Both the position numbers and the translations under genes were made by a program. Shown piece by piece: positions 23,948-33,658 of a stretch of DNA of 64,000 nucleotides. This stretch comes from an uncultured Sphaerochaeta sp. (lineage in GTDB: Bacteria > Spirochaetota > Spirochaetia > Sphaerochaetales > Sphaerochaetaceae), in assembly GCF_963667405.1 (NCBI RefSeq), contig NZ_OY763408.1, positions 2,255,757 to 2,319,756 on the forward strand. Direction: 5' to 3'. Below the pieces are notes generated by a model, which saw only the letters and a list, made by a program, of their open reading frames with translations, searched no databases and was not told the origin of the DNA. How positions within the stretch are numbered: the stretch's first letter is position 1; each line of letters opens with the position of its first letter.

Positions 23948-24226
23948 ATGGTATTCTTAGCGCAACTACCGAAAGAGCAGCTAATTGCCCAGCTCGAAAA
24001 TGGGGTGATCCTCATGGTTCTGGGTATCGCCACGGTGTTTGTGTTTCTCACGTTGCTGGTCTTCCTTACCAAAGGCATGAGCGCCATTGCAAAGAAGATC
24101 GCTCCCCAGAAGAAACCCGCTGCCGTTGTGAGCAGTCCCGCCGCCGCCACCCTCTCTGCAAGTCCTGCACTTGATGCAGACATTGCAGCAGCTATTGTGG
24201 CCGCATTCGCCAAGTCGAAAGAATAA
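23948..24226 (+). CDS. oadG: Oxaloacetate decarboxylase gamma chain
   Basis: The product has 92 residues. One membrane helix (ILMVLGIATVFVFLTLLVFL, residues 18-37) precedes a short cytoplasmic tail rich in Ala and Pro, as in OadG subunits, which hold the alpha and beta chains together. The ATG at 23948 has CAGGAG upstream; an open frame runs back to 23855 but covers the promoter. It is the first gene of oadGAB. The sequence alone would be weak evidence; order and neighbours decide. Confidence 0.82.
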   Translation: MVFLAQLPKEQLIAQLENGVILMVLGIATVFVFLTLLVFLTKGMSAIAKKIAPQKKPAAVVSSPAAATLSASPALDADIAAAIVAAFAKSKE

Positions 24227-24249
24227 GTAAACCCGGAGGACATTTCCAA

Positions 24250-26076
24250 ATGAAAAAGCAAGTCAAGTTCATGTGCACCGCGTTCCGTGACGGATTCCAG
24301 TCTGTATATGGTGCCCGTGTATTCACCAAGGATTTCATGCCTGCAGTAGCTGCCGCCCGTGAGGCTGGCATCTCCCATTTCGAAGCCGGTGGTGGCGCTC
24401 GTTTCCAGTCACCCTACTTCTACTCCAATGAGGACGCCTTCGAGATGATGGACGAGTTCCGCAAGGTCGCCGGACCCGATGCAGACCTGCAGACCCTTTC
24501 GCGCGGTGTCAACGTCGTCGGACTTGACTCCCAGCCCAGGGACATCATTGACCTCCACGCCAAGCTCTTCAAGAAGCACGGCATCTCCACCATCCGCAAC
24601 TTCGATGCTCTCAATGACGTCAACAACCTGATCGACAGCGGCAGATCCATCGTCAACGCCGGTCTCCGCCACGAAGTGGTTGTCACCATGATGAGCCTTC
24701 CGCCGGATGTCCAGGGAGCACACGACCCTGACTTCTACGAAGCCACCCTCAAGCAGATTCTCGACGCAGGCATTGAGTACCACTCGGTCTGTTTCAAGGA
24801 CGCAAGCGGCACCTCCACCCCTGCGTATGTCTATGAGACCATCAAGCGCGCACGCAAGCTGTTGGGCAAGGACATGAACATTGTCTTCCACAGCCATGAT
24901 ACCGCCGGTGTCTGTATCCAGCAGTACATGAGCGCTCTCGAAGGTGGAGCCAGCCAGGTCGACCTGTCCATGATGCCCGTCTCCGGCGGCACCTGCCAGC
25001 CCGACATCATCACCATGTGGCACGCCCTGCGCAACACCGACTACGACTTGGGCATCGACATCAAGAAGATCCGCGAAGCCGAGGCTGTATTCCAGGATTG
25101 CATGAAAGACTATGTCATTCCCCCTGAAGCCATGACCGTCACCCCCGAGATCACCTTCTCCCCGCTTCCTGGTGGTGCACTCACTGCAAACACCCAGATG
25201 CTGCGTGACAACAACCTGATGGACAAGTATCCTGCCATCGTCGAAGCCATGGCTGAGACTGTTGCCAAGGGCGGTTACGGAACATCGGTCACCCCCGTCT
25301 CCCAGTTCTACTTCCAGCAGGCATTCAACAATGTCATGTTCGGGCCCTGGAAGAAGATCGCTGAAGGCTACGGCAAGATGGTGCTCGGTTATTTCGGCAA
25401 GACCCCTGTTGCTCCCGATGCAGAAGTCGTAAAAGCTTGTGCAGCAGCAATGGGCCTCGAGCCCACCACCAAGATGGTCGTCGACATCAATGATGCCGAT
25501 CCCAAGAAGGGTGTGAAGGCTGCCAAGGCAATGCTCGAGAAGGAAGGCCTGCCGCTGACCGACGAGAACATCTTCATCGCCGCATCCTGCAAGGAGAAGG
25601 GAATCCTCTTCCTTACCGGCAAGTCCCAGGTGAACGGCATGTACAAGATCAACCGCACCGAAGAGGCCGCCAAAAAGAAGGGTGAATATACCGTCACCGT
25701 CAACGGCAAGGCCTACGGCGTCAAGCTCGGCAAGGAGAGTGCAACCGTCAACGGTTCCAACTATCCGCTCAACGTTGCCTTCGGCATTGATGAGAAAGCC
25801 ATTGAAGCAACCAAGGCTGTGGCCGCGGATGCTCCTGCAGCTGCAGTTGCTTCCACCCACGACGCCGTTTCGGTCAAGGCTCCGATGCCCGGCCTGATTC
25901 TCCGCATCGAGGTCAAGGAAGGACAGAAGGTCACCAAGAACCAGGTGGTCATGATCATGGAAGCCATGAAGATGGAGAACGAGATCTTCGCACCCTGTGA
26001 CGGCGTTGTGACCAAGATTTCTGTGAGCCAAGGCCAGCAGATGCAGAGCGACGACGAATTGCTCGTAATCGCCTAA
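24250..26076 (+). CDS. oadA: Oxaloacetate decarboxylase alpha chain (carboxyltransferase plus biotin carrier)
   Basis: The 608-residue cytoplasmic subunit moves CO2 from oxaloacetate to its own biotin. The carboxyltransferase barrel (1-300) shows CFKDASG with the carbamylated-Lys position and FHSHDTAG with the two metal His. A conserved second domain (300-460) follows. The biotinyl domain (about 535-608) shows [12 protein letters not shown] and the biotin site MEAMKMEN. Oddly, the N-terminal motif that reads RDAHQS in most relatives is RDGFQS here. The metal-ligand Asp is kept, the following Ala-His is not. I believe other spirochaetes share this form (from memory). Confidence 0.9.
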   Translation: MKKQVKFMCTAFRDGFQSVYGARVFTKDFMPAVAAAREAGISHFEAGGGARFQSPYFYSNEDAFEMMDEFRKVAGPDADLQTLSRGVNVVGLDSQPRDIIDLHAKLFKKHGISTIRNFDALNDVNNLIDSGRSIVNAGLRHEVVVTMMSLPPDVQGAHDPDFYEATLKQILDAGIEYHSVCFKDASGTSTPAYVYETIKRARKLLGKDMNIVFHSHDTAGVCIQQYMSALEGGASQVDLSMMPVSGGTCQPDIITMWHALRNTDYDLGIDIKKIREAEAVFQDCMKDYVIPPEAMTVTPEITFSPLPGGALTANTQMLRDNNLMDKYPAIVEAMAETVAKGGYGTSVTPVSQFYFQQAFNNVMFGPWKKIAEGYGKMVLGYFGKTPVAPDAEVVKACAAAMGLEPTTKMVVDINDADPKKGVKAAKAMLEKEGLPLTDENIFIAASCKEKGILFLTGKSQVNGMYKINRTEEAAKKKGEYTVTVNGKAYGVKLGKESATVNGSNYPLNVAFGIDEKAIEATKAVAADAPAAAVASTHDAVSVKAPMPGLILRIEVKEGQKVTKNQVVMIMEAMKMENEIFAPCDGVVTKISVSQGQQMQSDDELLVIA

Positions 26077-26089
26077 AGGAGACTCTGAG

Positions 26090-27280
26090 ATGATTGGTTC
26101 TGCGTTTAATCAGCTCTGGCAGTCCACTGGACTGTTCGGATTCATGGGGATGGTGGAAGGCTTCGGTATCGGCAATCTTGTCATGATACTCGTCGGCTTC
26201 GTCCTCCTCTATCTTGCCATCAAGAAGGGCTTCGAACCCCTCTTGCTCGTACCGATCGGGTTCGGTTGTATCCTTTCGAACATCCCGATGGGCTACATCG
26301 CCAGTATTGATCCCAGTACCGGCGCTGCAGGCTTCATCAAGCTGTTGTTCGACACGGGTATTGATACCGGACTCTTCCCGATCCTGATCTTCATGGGTGT
26401 TGGTGCCATGACCGACTTCGGTCCGCTCATCGCCAACCCCAAGACGCTGCTGCTCGGAGCCGCTGCCCAGGCAGGCATTTTCGTTGCCCTGCTCGGTGCC
26501 CTCGCCCTGAGTTTCATCCCCGGGATCAGCTTCGACCTCTATGCTGCAGCTTCCATCGGTATCATCGGAGGTGCTGACGGTCCGACGGCGATCTACGTGA
26601 CCAGCCGCTTGGCGCCCAATCTGCTGGGTCCCATTGCCGTAGCTGCCTACAGCTACATGGCCTTGGTACCCATCATCCAGCCCCCGATCATGCGCGCCCT
26701 GACCACCAAGGAAGAGCGGATGATCAAGATGCAGCAGCTCAGACCCGTATCCAAGCTCGAGAAGATCCTCTTCCCGATCACGGTTCTGACGACCTGTGCC
26801 ATCCTGCTCCCCTCTGCCACCCCGCTCATCGGAAGCCTGATGTTCGGCAACCTGGCCAAGGAGTGTGGCGTGGTCAACCGTCTCTCCGATACCATGCAGA
26901 ACGCCCTGATGAACATCGTCACGATCTTCCTCGGCCTTTCTGTCGGTTCGAAGATGGAAGCTTCCCACTTCCTCAACCTCAACACCCTCGGCATCCTGCT
27001 CTTGGGTATGATCGCCTTCTCCATCGGAACTGGATCTGGTGTGTTGATCGCCAAGCTCATGAACAAGCTTGACCCGAAGCACCCGGTCAATCCGCTCATC
27101 GGAAGTGCAGGTGTTTCTGCAGTTCCCATGGCAGCCCGTGTTTCGAGCAAGGTTGGCCAGGAATCCGATCCCCAGAACTTCCTGCTCATGCACGCCATGG
27201 GCCCGAACGTAGCCGGTGTCATCGGTTCCGCGGTTGCTGCAGGTGTCCTGCTCGCAGTCGTACCGTTCATGATGGCCTAG
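26090..27280 (+). CDS. oadB: Oxaloacetate decarboxylase beta chain, Na+ pump
   Basis: The 396-residue multi-pass membrane protein of the Na+-translocating decarboxylase family takes CO2 from biotin and exports about two Na+. The family core [20 protein letters not shown] (about residues 155-175), with the essential Asp in GGADGP, is intact. So is the C-terminal [19 protein letters not shown]. It starts 13 nt after oadA with AAAGGAGA upstream and is followed by a terminator. Together with OadG and OadA it would couple oxaloacetate decarboxylation to a sodium gradient, useful in a fermenter. Confidence 0.93.
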   Translation: MIGSAFNQLWQSTGLFGFMGMVEGFGIGNLVMILVGFVLLYLAIKKGFEPLLLVPIGFGCILSNIPMGYIASIDPSTGAAGFIKLLFDTGIDTGLFPILIFMGVGAMTDFGPLIANPKTLLLGAAAQAGIFVALLGALALSFIPGISFDLYAAASIGIIGGADGPTAIYVTSRLAPNLLGPIAVAAYSYMALVPIIQPPIMRALTTKEERMIKMQQLRPVSKLEKILFPITVLTTCAILLPSATPLIGSLMFGNLAKECGVVNRLSDTMQNALMNIVTIFLGLSVGSKMEASHFLNLNTLGILLLGMIAFSIGTGSGVLIAKLMNKLDPKHPVNPLIGSAGVSAVPMAARVSSKVGQESDPQNFLLMHAMGPNVAGVIGSAVAAGVLLAVVPFMMA

Positions 27281-27302
27281 CATTTCGTCCTGCGACCTAT
27301 CA

Positions 27303-27330
27303 GGCTGCCTCGCAAGGGGCAGCCTTTTCT
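27303..27330 (+). terminator. Terminator of oadGAB
   Basis: GGCTGCC (27303-27309) and GGCAGCC (27318-27324) with an 8-nt loop, followed by TTTTCTTT. Confidence 0.9.
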
Positions 27331-27384
27331 TTCCCTTCAGATTTGGCCTTTTCTTGCCTCCCTCTCTAGGGTATAGTGTGGAGT

Positions 27385-28317
27385 ATGTGGATCATCCTCC
27401 TTGCAGTACTCATACTCTTCATCCTATGGAATACCTCCCTCATGGGCTACAGGGACAGAAATGTTGAACCCCTTGAGGTTGATGAATCAAAGGTGTGTTG
27501 CGAAGAGGCTAGAAGCATCATCTACCGACAGGGATCAAAGACTGCGATCCTTTTGGTCCACGGCTTTCCTTCCACTCCTTCTGTCTATCACTACAGTGCC
27601 AAGCGCTTTGCAGACGAGGGCATGGATGTGTATGCTCCCCTGCTCCCGGGCTTCGGGACCGACCCGAAGGCCTTTTCCCACATTTCGTTCACCCAGTGGT
27701 TCTCCTATCTCTGCACCTATTACGAAAACCTGAGGGCAAGCTACGACACCCTCCATGTGCTGGGCATCAGCATGGGCGGGATGATGACCCTCAAGTTGGG
27801 GGAGACCTACTGCCCAACCGAGTTGGCTCCCGATAGCCTGACCAGCATTGCAGCCCCCGTTGTCTACAACAGCATCAAAGACTGGGTGTTCACCGACCCC
27901 AAACAGTACCTGGCCAGAACGCTTGCACTCTTCACCGCCTCCATCAAGCCTCATGTAGTCAATGGTGATCCCAAAGGGGAGGATGGCAGCGAACATTGGT
28001 ACGGCTACGGAGGGACCTTCGTTCGTCCTGGCCTGAGCCTTGTATCTGCCATGAGAGAAGTCAGAAGGAATCTGGATAGGATTACCTGCCCGCTCTTTTC
28101 CATCCATGACAAGGGTGACCGCACCGTTCCCTTCAAAAACCTTGCGATCATCGCAAAAGAGAACAAAAGCTCCGATTTTCATTTGCTGGAAACCGAGATG
28201 GGCCATTTCAACCACTCGCGGCATGCACTGTTGCTTTACCGATCGATCCAAGAAGAACTGACCACCACCATCATAGAATTCCTGCACGACAAGGAGAACC
28301 ACCATGCCCAAGCGTAA
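27385..28317 (+). CDS. Alpha/beta hydrolase, carboxylesterase/lysophospholipase type
   Basis: The product has about 310 residues. An N-terminal hydrophobic stretch (WIILLAVLILFILWNTSL) suggests membrane anchoring. The hydrolase core shows LLVHGFPSTP (oxyanion hole), the nucleophile elbow LGISMGGMM (Ser), an acid in FSIHDKGDRTVP and the catalytic His in MGHFNHSRH. The pattern is that of Est30/monoglyceride-lipase-like carboxylesterases. TATAGT (27372-27377) ends 7 nt before the ATG, so the mRNA may be leaderless; a GTG three codons earlier is an alternative start. It overlaps the deaminase gene by 14 nt. Confidence 0.82.
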   Translation: MWIILLAVLILFILWNTSLMGYRDRNVEPLEVDESKVCCEEARSIIYRQGSKTAILLVHGFPSTPSVYHYSAKRFADEGMDVYAPLLPGFGTDPKAFSHISFTQWFSYLCTYYENLRASYDTLHVLGISMGGMMTLKLGETYCPTELAPDSLTSIAAPVVYNSIKDWVFTDPKQYLARTLALFTASIKPHVVNGDPKGEDGSEHWYGYGGTFVRPGLSLVSAMREVRRNLDRITCPLFSIHDKGDRTVPFKNLAIIAKENKSSDFHLLETEMGHFNHSRHALLLYRSIQEELTTTIIEFLHDKENHHAQA

Positions 28318-28789
28318 GGATTACATCAGTTGGGACGAGTATTTCATGGGCGTTGCCGTCCTCTCGTCCATGCGCAGCAAGGACCCGAATACCCAGGTCG
28401 GAGCCTGCATCGTCAATCCTGACCACAAGATAGTCGGGGTCGGGTACAACGGCTTTCCGATTGGAGTCAGCGACGATGATGTCCCTTGGGAGCGGGACGG
28501 CGAATGGCTCGACACCAAATACCCCTATGTCTGCCATGCAGAGCTCAACGCCATCCTCAATGCCATCAGCAGCAGCCTCAAGGGGTGTACGCTCTACGTG
28601 GGGCTTTTCCCTTGCAATGAGTGTGCGAAAGCCATCATCCAGTCGGGCATCAAGGAAGTGGTCTACCTCTCGGACAAGTACTCTGAGGCGGACAACACCA
28701 AGGCGTCAAAATGGATGTTCGACCAGAGTGGCGTGAACTACCGAAGGCTGGAGGCAGAACACACCTCCCTTACGGTCGCACTACAATGA
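28304..28789 (+). CDS. dCMP / deoxycytidylate deaminase family protein
   Basis: The 161-residue product has the zinc deaminase motifs CHAELNAI (His and the catalytic Glu) and FPCNECAK (two Cys). NTQVGACIVNPDHKIVGVGYNGFP is the substrate-side signature of dCMP deaminases (ComEB/DCTD). It would convert dCMP to dUMP for dTMP synthesis. AAGGAG precedes the start, within the end of the hydrolase gene. It ends in ATGA overlap with the kinase gene. Confidence 0.9.
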   Translation: MPKRKDYISWDEYFMGVAVLSSMRSKDPNTQVGACIVNPDHKIVGVGYNGFPIGVSDDDVPWERDGEWLDTKYPYVCHAELNAILNAISSSLKGCTLYVGLFPCNECAKAIIQSGIKEVVYLSDKYSEADNTKASKWMFDQSGVNYRRLEAEHTSLTVALQ

Positions 28790-29685
28790 GAACCCTGGTT
28801 GTCTGCCTGAACCCGACCTTTCAGCATACGCTGGTCTTCAGCTCCTTTTCGCTTGGAGAGGTGAACCGAGCTCAGCAGCACTACCTCGACTCCTCGGGCA
28901 AGGGAATGAATGCGGCCCGCATCCTTACCCAGCTTGGGCACAAAGCCATCCTGCTCACCCATCTGGGGGGAAAGAGAAAGGATGAGATGCTTGAGCTCAG
29001 CGAGAGGGATGGGGTTGCGGTACGTTGGGCGGACAGCCATAGTGACATTCGTACGTGTACCACAATCCTGTGTCAGGGAACGGCTACCGAGTTGGTGGAA
29101 GAACCCTACCCTGTCGACCCCTCTACAGAAGCTGGGATCCGAGTGCTTTTCACCCAGGCTCTTGATGAGGTGGATGCCCTCATCATCACCGGGACCAGAG
29201 CCCCAGGCTATGCACCCTCCCTCTATGCCGATTTTGTCAGGGAAGCAAAACAACGGGGACGGTTTGTCCTGCTTGACCTGAAAGGGGACGACCTAAAGGC
29301 TTGCCTTCCCTTCCGTCCAGATGTGATCAAGCCGAATCTCAGCGAGGCTGTGCACACATTCCTCGGCCAGACGGTTGGCGAACAGGAGAAAACGGACCAT
29401 CTGATGGCATCGATCCGCTCGACCATGGAGGAGATCCACCGCACCTACGGAACCATCACGGTTCTCTCCCGGGGCAAACAGGAGATGTGGGTCCAGGGGG
29501 AATCCTTCTTCACGGTTCCGGTAGAGGAAGTGGAGGCGGTGAATACCATTGGTTGCGGCGATTCGCTCGGGGCGGCTCTCACGGCCTCCCTATACACGGG
29601 TACAAATCTGCAACACGCTGCAATCTATGCAACAAACGTTGCAACAATGAATGCTAAATCTATACATCCCGGAAGTATTGTCTAA
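28786..29685 (+). CDS. PfkB-family sugar phosphate kinase (1-phosphofructokinase/tagatose-6-P kinase-like)
   Basis: The 299-residue product begins MRTLVVCLNPTFQHTLVF, as FruK/LacC enzymes do (T-x-NP..D). GKGMNAARILTQLGH is the first PfkB signature region. The second has NTIGCGDSLGAALTA, with Cys where GAGDS is usual; the catalytic Asp is kept. It would phosphorylate a sugar phosphate using ATP. No PTS or sugar-specific gene is adjacent, so the substrate is open. It is translationally coupled to the deaminase gene (ATGA). Confidence 0.85.
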   Translation: MRTLVVCLNPTFQHTLVFSSFSLGEVNRAQQHYLDSSGKGMNAARILTQLGHKAILLTHLGGKRKDEMLELSERDGVAVRWADSHSDIRTCTTILCQGTATELVEEPYPVDPSTEAGIRVLFTQALDEVDALIITGTRAPGYAPSLYADFVREAKQRGRFVLLDLKGDDLKACLPFRPDVIKPNLSEAVHTFLGQTVGEQEKTDHLMASIRSTMEEIHRTYGTITVLSRGKQEMWVQGESFFTVPVEEVEAVNTIGCGDSLGAALTASLYTGTNLQHAAIYATNVATMNAKSIHPGSIV

Positions 29686-29721
29686 CAAAAAACCTAGGAT
29701 ACTTGGTGCAGGAAAGAATTC

Positions 29722-29739
29722 ATATATTGCGCAATATAT
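29722..29739. promoter_or_regulatory. 18-bp palindrome upstream of the nucleoside transporter operon
   Basis: ATATATTGCGCAATATAT is perfectly symmetric. A half site GCGCAATTC recurs at 29798-29806. It lies about 105 nt before the -35 box of the operon and next to AAATCTGCAACACG (29740-29753). Confidence 0.45.
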
Positions 29740-29843
29740 AAATCTGCAACACGAAATCATCATTTTTCTCAAATTTTTTGAAGAAAAATCACAAATAGCG
29801 CAATTCAATGGATAGATTTTTATCATTTCATTCATGATTTCTT

Positions 29844-29873
29844 TTGACAGCCTTGCAATTCTCCCCCTATACT
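29844..29873 (+). promoter_or_regulatory. Promoter of the nucleoside ABC transporter operon
   Basis: TTGACA (29844-29849), an 18-nt spacer and TATACT (29868-29873), 53 nt before the start codon. Confidence 0.75.
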
Positions 29874-29926
29874 GAATCCAGTTAAAACCCCACCTAGGTG
29901 GGGCGACACCCCAGAGGAGAACTTGT

Positions 29927-30961
29927 ATGAAAAAATTTCTGACAATCGTGCTCTGTTTCGCGCTGGTAAGTTCTGCAGTGTTTGCAGGCGGTGCATCCGA
30001 AGCAGCACCCGCTGCCAAGGCTGACTCCAACGTAGTCAAGATTGCTCTGATCATCGAGAACACCATCGACGACAAAGGTTGGTGCCAGGCCATGCATGAC
30101 GGTATCGTCGCTGCCCAGGCTGAGCTGCCCGGTCGCATTGAGTACAGCTACACCGAGAAGATGAAGCCCGTCGACGCCGGTTCTGCTGCACGTCAGTACG
30201 TTGCCCAGGGGTATGACATCATCATTGCCCACGGTGCACAGTACAAGAACCTCATCCTCGAGATGGCTGAAGAGTATCCCGATGTATCATTCGCATTCGG
30301 CACCAGTGCTGAGATCGGACCTGCCAACGTCTTCACCTACATGCCCGAAAGTGAAGAGACCGGTTACCTCTCCGGCCTTATCGCCGGCCTGACCACCAAG
30401 AAGAACATCATCGGCCTGGTCGGTCCTGTTGACGCTGGCGACGCTGCCCGCTACAACCGCGGTTTCGTCCTTGGTGTACAGGCTGTGAATCCTGCTGCCA
30501 AGCTCATGGTTGCCCACAGTGGCTCCTTCAGTGACTTCGTTAAGGCTGGCGAGATTGCCCAGTCCCAAATCAGAAGCGGTGCTGACGTACTCACCGGTTC
30601 CAGCCAGCAGGCTCTTGGTGCTCTGCGCGCCGTTGCTGACTACCGCGACCAGGAGATCTGGTGGGTTGGCCAGGACATTGCCCAGATCCGCATCACCGAA
30701 GGCTACAAAGTCATCGCAGCTTCTTCCTACAACTACGCATCTGTCATCGTAGGCTTGGTTGAGAAGCTGGACAAGGGAGTCAAGGGTGGCGAAGTCATCC
30801 CGTTGAACTTCCACAACGGTGGGTTTGTATTCGAGTTCAACACTGCCCTCAAGGACAAGTACACCGGCGCCATCGAGACCAAGGTCAACGAGGCCATTGC
30901 TTCCTTCAAGGCAAAGAGCGGAACCGTCGCCTACACTGCAGTCGACTACTCCAAGCTCTGA
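29927..30961 (+). CDS. BMP/PnrA-family nucleoside-binding protein
   Basis: The product has 344 residues. The signal peptide MKKFLTIVLCFALVSSAVFA is followed by GGASEAAP with no lipobox. Family features are VVKIALIIENTIDDKGWCQAM, YDIIIAHGAQYKN, VSFAFGTS, SEETGYLSGLIAGLTT, IGLVGPVDAGDAARYNRGF and VLTGSSQQALGAL. These are the BMP (Bmp, PnrA, YufN) folds that bind purine nucleosides in spirochaetes and Firmicutes. It is the first gene of an operon with an ATPase and two permeases, with AGGAG before the start. A full terminator hairpin follows, so it is probably made in excess over the channel. Confidence 0.88.
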   Translation: MKKFLTIVLCFALVSSAVFAGGASEAAPAAKADSNVVKIALIIENTIDDKGWCQAMHDGIVAAQAELPGRIEYSYTEKMKPVDAGSAARQYVAQGYDIIIAHGAQYKNLILEMAEEYPDVSFAFGTSAEIGPANVFTYMPESEETGYLSGLIAGLTTKKNIIGLVGPVDAGDAARYNRGFVLGVQAVNPAAKLMVAHSGSFSDFVKAGEIAQSQIRSGADVLTGSSQQALGALRAVADYRDQEIWWVGQDIAQIRITEGYKVIAASSYNYASVIVGLVEKLDKGVKGGEVIPLNFHNGGFVFEFNTALKDKYTGAIETKVNEAIASFKAKSGTVAYTAVDYSKL

Positions 30962-30975
30962 CCACTGTTTGTCCG

Positions 30976-31012
30976 GTCATGCAGGATAGCCCTGCATGAC
31001 TGGATTTTTTTT
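30976..31012 (+). terminator. Internal terminator between binding protein and transporter genes
   Basis: GTCATGCAGG (30976-30985) and CCTGCATGAC (30991-31000) form a perfect 10-bp stem with a 5-nt loop, followed by nine bases that are T from 31004. The next gene starts at 31036 with no promoter evident, so partial read-through must feed it. Confidence 0.85.
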
Positions 31013-31035
31013 GATTTCGTACGGAGGATTCCCCC

Positions 31036-32571
31036 ATGGAACCACAGAAGAAGATTACCAGTCTCAGGATGGAGCACATCACCAAGCGCTTTCCCGGAGT
31101 GCTTGCCAGTGATGACATCACCCTCTCGGTAGGAGAAGGAGAAGTCCTGGCCCTGGTAGGCGAGAATGGTGCTGGAAAGACAACCCTGATGAATATCCTG
31201 ATGGGACTGTACCAGCCTGATGAAGGAAGAATCCTCATCAACGGGGAGGAAGTGCGCTTCAAGTCCCCCAACGACGCCTTTGCCGCAGGACTGGGCATGG
31301 TCCACCAGCAATACATGCTGGTTCCCAACATGACCGTGCTGGAGAACATTGCCCTCGGCTACAAGCAAGCTTGGTCGCCGATCAAGCTGGACCTGACCAT
31401 GGTCCGTGACCGCATCACTGAGATTTCGAAGAAATACGGGCTCTTTGTTGATCCCGATGCGTATATCTGGCAGCTCTCAGTCGGGGAGCAACAGCGGGTG
31501 GAGTTGGTGAAAACCCTCTGCCTGGGTGCACGATTCCTCATCCTTGACGAACCCACCAGCGCCCTCACCCCCCAGGAAACCGATGAGCTCATCGTACTGC
31601 TGAAGCGGATGAGCAGTGAGCTCTCCATCATCTTCATCAGCCACAAGCTGCAGGAGGTCAAGGACCTCTCCAGCAAGATTTCCATTCTCCGCCACGGGGC
31701 AATTGTGTTTGAGGGCAATACCGATGAGCACTCCCCTTCCGACATCGCAGCCCTGATGACCGGACATGAAGTGGATCTCCCCCAAAATGATGCAGAGGCC
31801 TGCAACGGGACACCCGTTCTGGATATCAGAAGCCTCAACGTCAAGAGCGACCGAGGATTCCTGGCGCTCAAGGACCTGAACCTCACCATCCGTGGTGGTG
31901 AGATCGTCGGCCTTGCCGGTGTATCGGGCAACGGACAGCGCGAGCTTGCCGAGGCCATCAACGGTCTGAGAAAGGTCGAGAACGGAGAGATCCTGTTCTT
32001 TGGCGAGAACATTGCAAACAAATCCCCCTACCATATCATTGAGGCCGGGATGGGGTACATTCCTGAGGAACGGAATACCGAAGGAATCGTTCCCTCCTTC
32101 TCCATGAAGGAGAACCTCATTCTCAAGGATACCGGCAGGGAGGAGTTCTCCAACCATTCGTTCCTGAAAAACAAGGCGATCGAAAAGAATGCAAATGACC
32201 TGAGGGTCAAGTTCGATATCCGCAGTCCCAACATCCACGTTGCGGCAGGTTCGCTTTCAGGCGGCAACATCCAGAAGGTGATCCTGGCTCGAGAGATATC
32301 CCGCAAGCCCAAGTTCCTCATCGCCGTGTACCCGATCAGAGGTCTGGACCTCGGGGCTGCCGAATTCATCCACAAGCAGCTTTTGGAGAAACGGAAAGAA
32401 GGAATCGGCATCCTGTTGGTAAGTGAGGAACTCGATGAGATCCTTGACCTCTCCGACCGGGTCGCCGTCATTTTCAAAGGACAGATCCAGAAGGTCTTGG
32501 ATCGGAAGGATGCCAACCGCAGAAGTCTCGGAATCCTTATGGCAGGAGTGAAAGATGACCAAACAGTTTAG
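31036..32571 (+). CDS. Nucleoside ABC transporter ATPase with two ATP-binding domains
   Basis: The product has 511 residues. The first domain has Walker A GENGAGKTT, signature LSVGEQQRVELVKTL and Walker B LILDEPTSAL. The second (about 260-500) is degenerate: the Walker A position reads GVSGNGQRE, the signature is LSGGNIQKVILARE, and the Walker B position is FLIAVYPIRGLD. Such asymmetry is normal in RbsA/YufO-type ATPases. It powers the two permeases that follow. It starts 75 nt after the binding-protein stop with GGAGG upstream and overlaps the next gene by 17 nt. Confidence 0.9.
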   Translation: MEPQKKITSLRMEHITKRFPGVLASDDITLSVGEGEVLALVGENGAGKTTLMNILMGLYQPDEGRILINGEEVRFKSPNDAFAAGLGMVHQQYMLVPNMTVLENIALGYKQAWSPIKLDLTMVRDRITEISKKYGLFVDPDAYIWQLSVGEQQRVELVKTLCLGARFLILDEPTSALTPQETDELIVLLKRMSSELSIIFISHKLQEVKDLSSKISILRHGAIVFEGNTDEHSPSDIAALMTGHEVDLPQNDAEACNGTPVLDIRSLNVKSDRGFLALKDLNLTIRGGEIVGLAGVSGNGQRELAEAINGLRKVENGEILFFGENIANKSPYHIIEAGMGYIPEERNTEGIVPSFSMKENLILKDTGREEFSNHSFLKNKAIEKNANDLRVKFDIRSPNIHVAAGSLSGGNIQKVILAREISRKPKFLIAVYPIRGLDLGAAEFIHKQLLEKRKEGIGILLVSEELDEILDLSDRVAVIFKGQIQKVLDRKDANRRSLGILMAGVKDDQTV

Positions 32572-33658
32572 GATACTCTATAAGGTTTCCATCATCATCT
32601 TGGCCATTCTGGCCGCAATGCTGATCGGATCGATCATCCTGATGACCATCGGGGCGGATGTCTTCAAGACGTACCTGGTCATCTTGTTTGAACCGCTGAA
32701 GACGACGCTCCAGCTCAGTGAGGTGTTGCTCAGGGCAATTCCGCTTACCATCATCGCACTGGGCATCTCGGTAGCCTACCGAAGCGGCATCATCAACATC
32801 GGTGCCGAAGGCCAGATGGCCATGGGAATCCTCGGGACCACTGCGGTTGCCTTGGCTTTCCCCGAACTCCCCAAGCCGGTCCTCTTGCCGATGGCAGTGC
32901 TTGCCGGGGCGATAAGCGGTGGTGTCTGGGGCTTCATCCCCGGTTTTCTGAAGGCAAAACTGCAAGTCAGCGAGCTGCTTTCAACCGTGATGCTCAACTA
33001 CATCGCTGCCCAGTTCTACACCTTCCTGCTGCGCGGTCCGATGCTCGACCCGGCTGAACTCACCATGGGAAGCGGAACCCCGCAGTCGATGCGGCTGTCA
33101 CGCAACCTCTGGCTGGATCGCTTCCTTCCGGGAACGAGACTCCATACTGGTCTCTTCTTCGCCCTCATCCTTGCCCTCCTGATCTACTTCCTCTTGTGGA
33201 AGACCAAGTACGGCTACAAGATGCGTGCCGCCGGAGCCAGTGCACGTGCCGCCAAGTACGGCGGTATCAGCGTGACGTGGTATCTGGTCATCGCCATGGT
33301 CATCAGCGGTGCCTTTGCAGGTATGGCAGGTGCCATTGAGATTGCAGGTGTTCACCGAAGGGCCATCGAAGGTATCACCGGAGGCTATGGCTTCTCCGGT
33401 ATTGTCGTCGCCCTCTTCGGCGGTTTGCATCCGGCAGGCATCATCCCCGCATCATTCTTCTTCGGCCTCCTTATCGTGGGAGCTGACATGACCCAGCGTA
33501 TGGTCGGTGTCCCGGCGAACATGGTCAACGTGCTGCAGGGTGTCATCATCCTGGTCATCGTTGCCACAAAGATGATCCTTGCCGACCCCTATCTGATGGA
33601 AAAGGTCTGGCGCAAGGTACAAGGTCTTGGAAAGAAGACCAAGGAGGTAACAGCATGA
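32555..33658 (+). CDS. Nucleoside ABC transporter permease 1
   Basis: The 367-residue product is a BPD_transp_2 (branched-chain/ribose-type) permease with 8-10 hydrophobic segments. Typical phrases are VAYRSGIINIGAEGQMAMG near residue 70 and MRAAGASARAAKYGGISV near 225. It belongs to the YufP/NupP group that accompanies BMP binding proteins. It overlaps the ATPase gene end by 17 nt and the next permease by ATGA. Confidence 0.9.
   Translation: MTKQFRILYKVSIIILAILAAMLIGSIILMTIGADVFKTYLVILFEPLKTTLQLSEVLLRAIPLTIIALGISVAYRSGIINIGAEGQMAMGILGTTAVALAFPELPKPVLLPMAVLAGAISGGVWGFIPGFLKAKLQVSELLSTVMLNYIAAQFYTFLLRGPMLDPAELTMGSGTPQSMRLSRNLWLDRFLPGTRLHTGLFFALILALLIYFLLWKTKYGYKMRAAGASARAAKYGGISVTWYLVIAMVISGAFAGMAGAIEIAGVHRRAIEGITGGYGFSGIVVALFGGLHPAGIIPASFFFGLLIVGADMTQRMVGVPANMVNVLQGVIILVIVATKMILADPYLMEKVWRKVQGLGKKTKEVTA

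Noticed and set aside
24409..26031. A 540-codon open frame on the minus strand
   Set aside because: It is antisense to oadA over its whole length; the plus-strand protein has clear domains and ribosome site. Long antisense frames arise here from codon bias.
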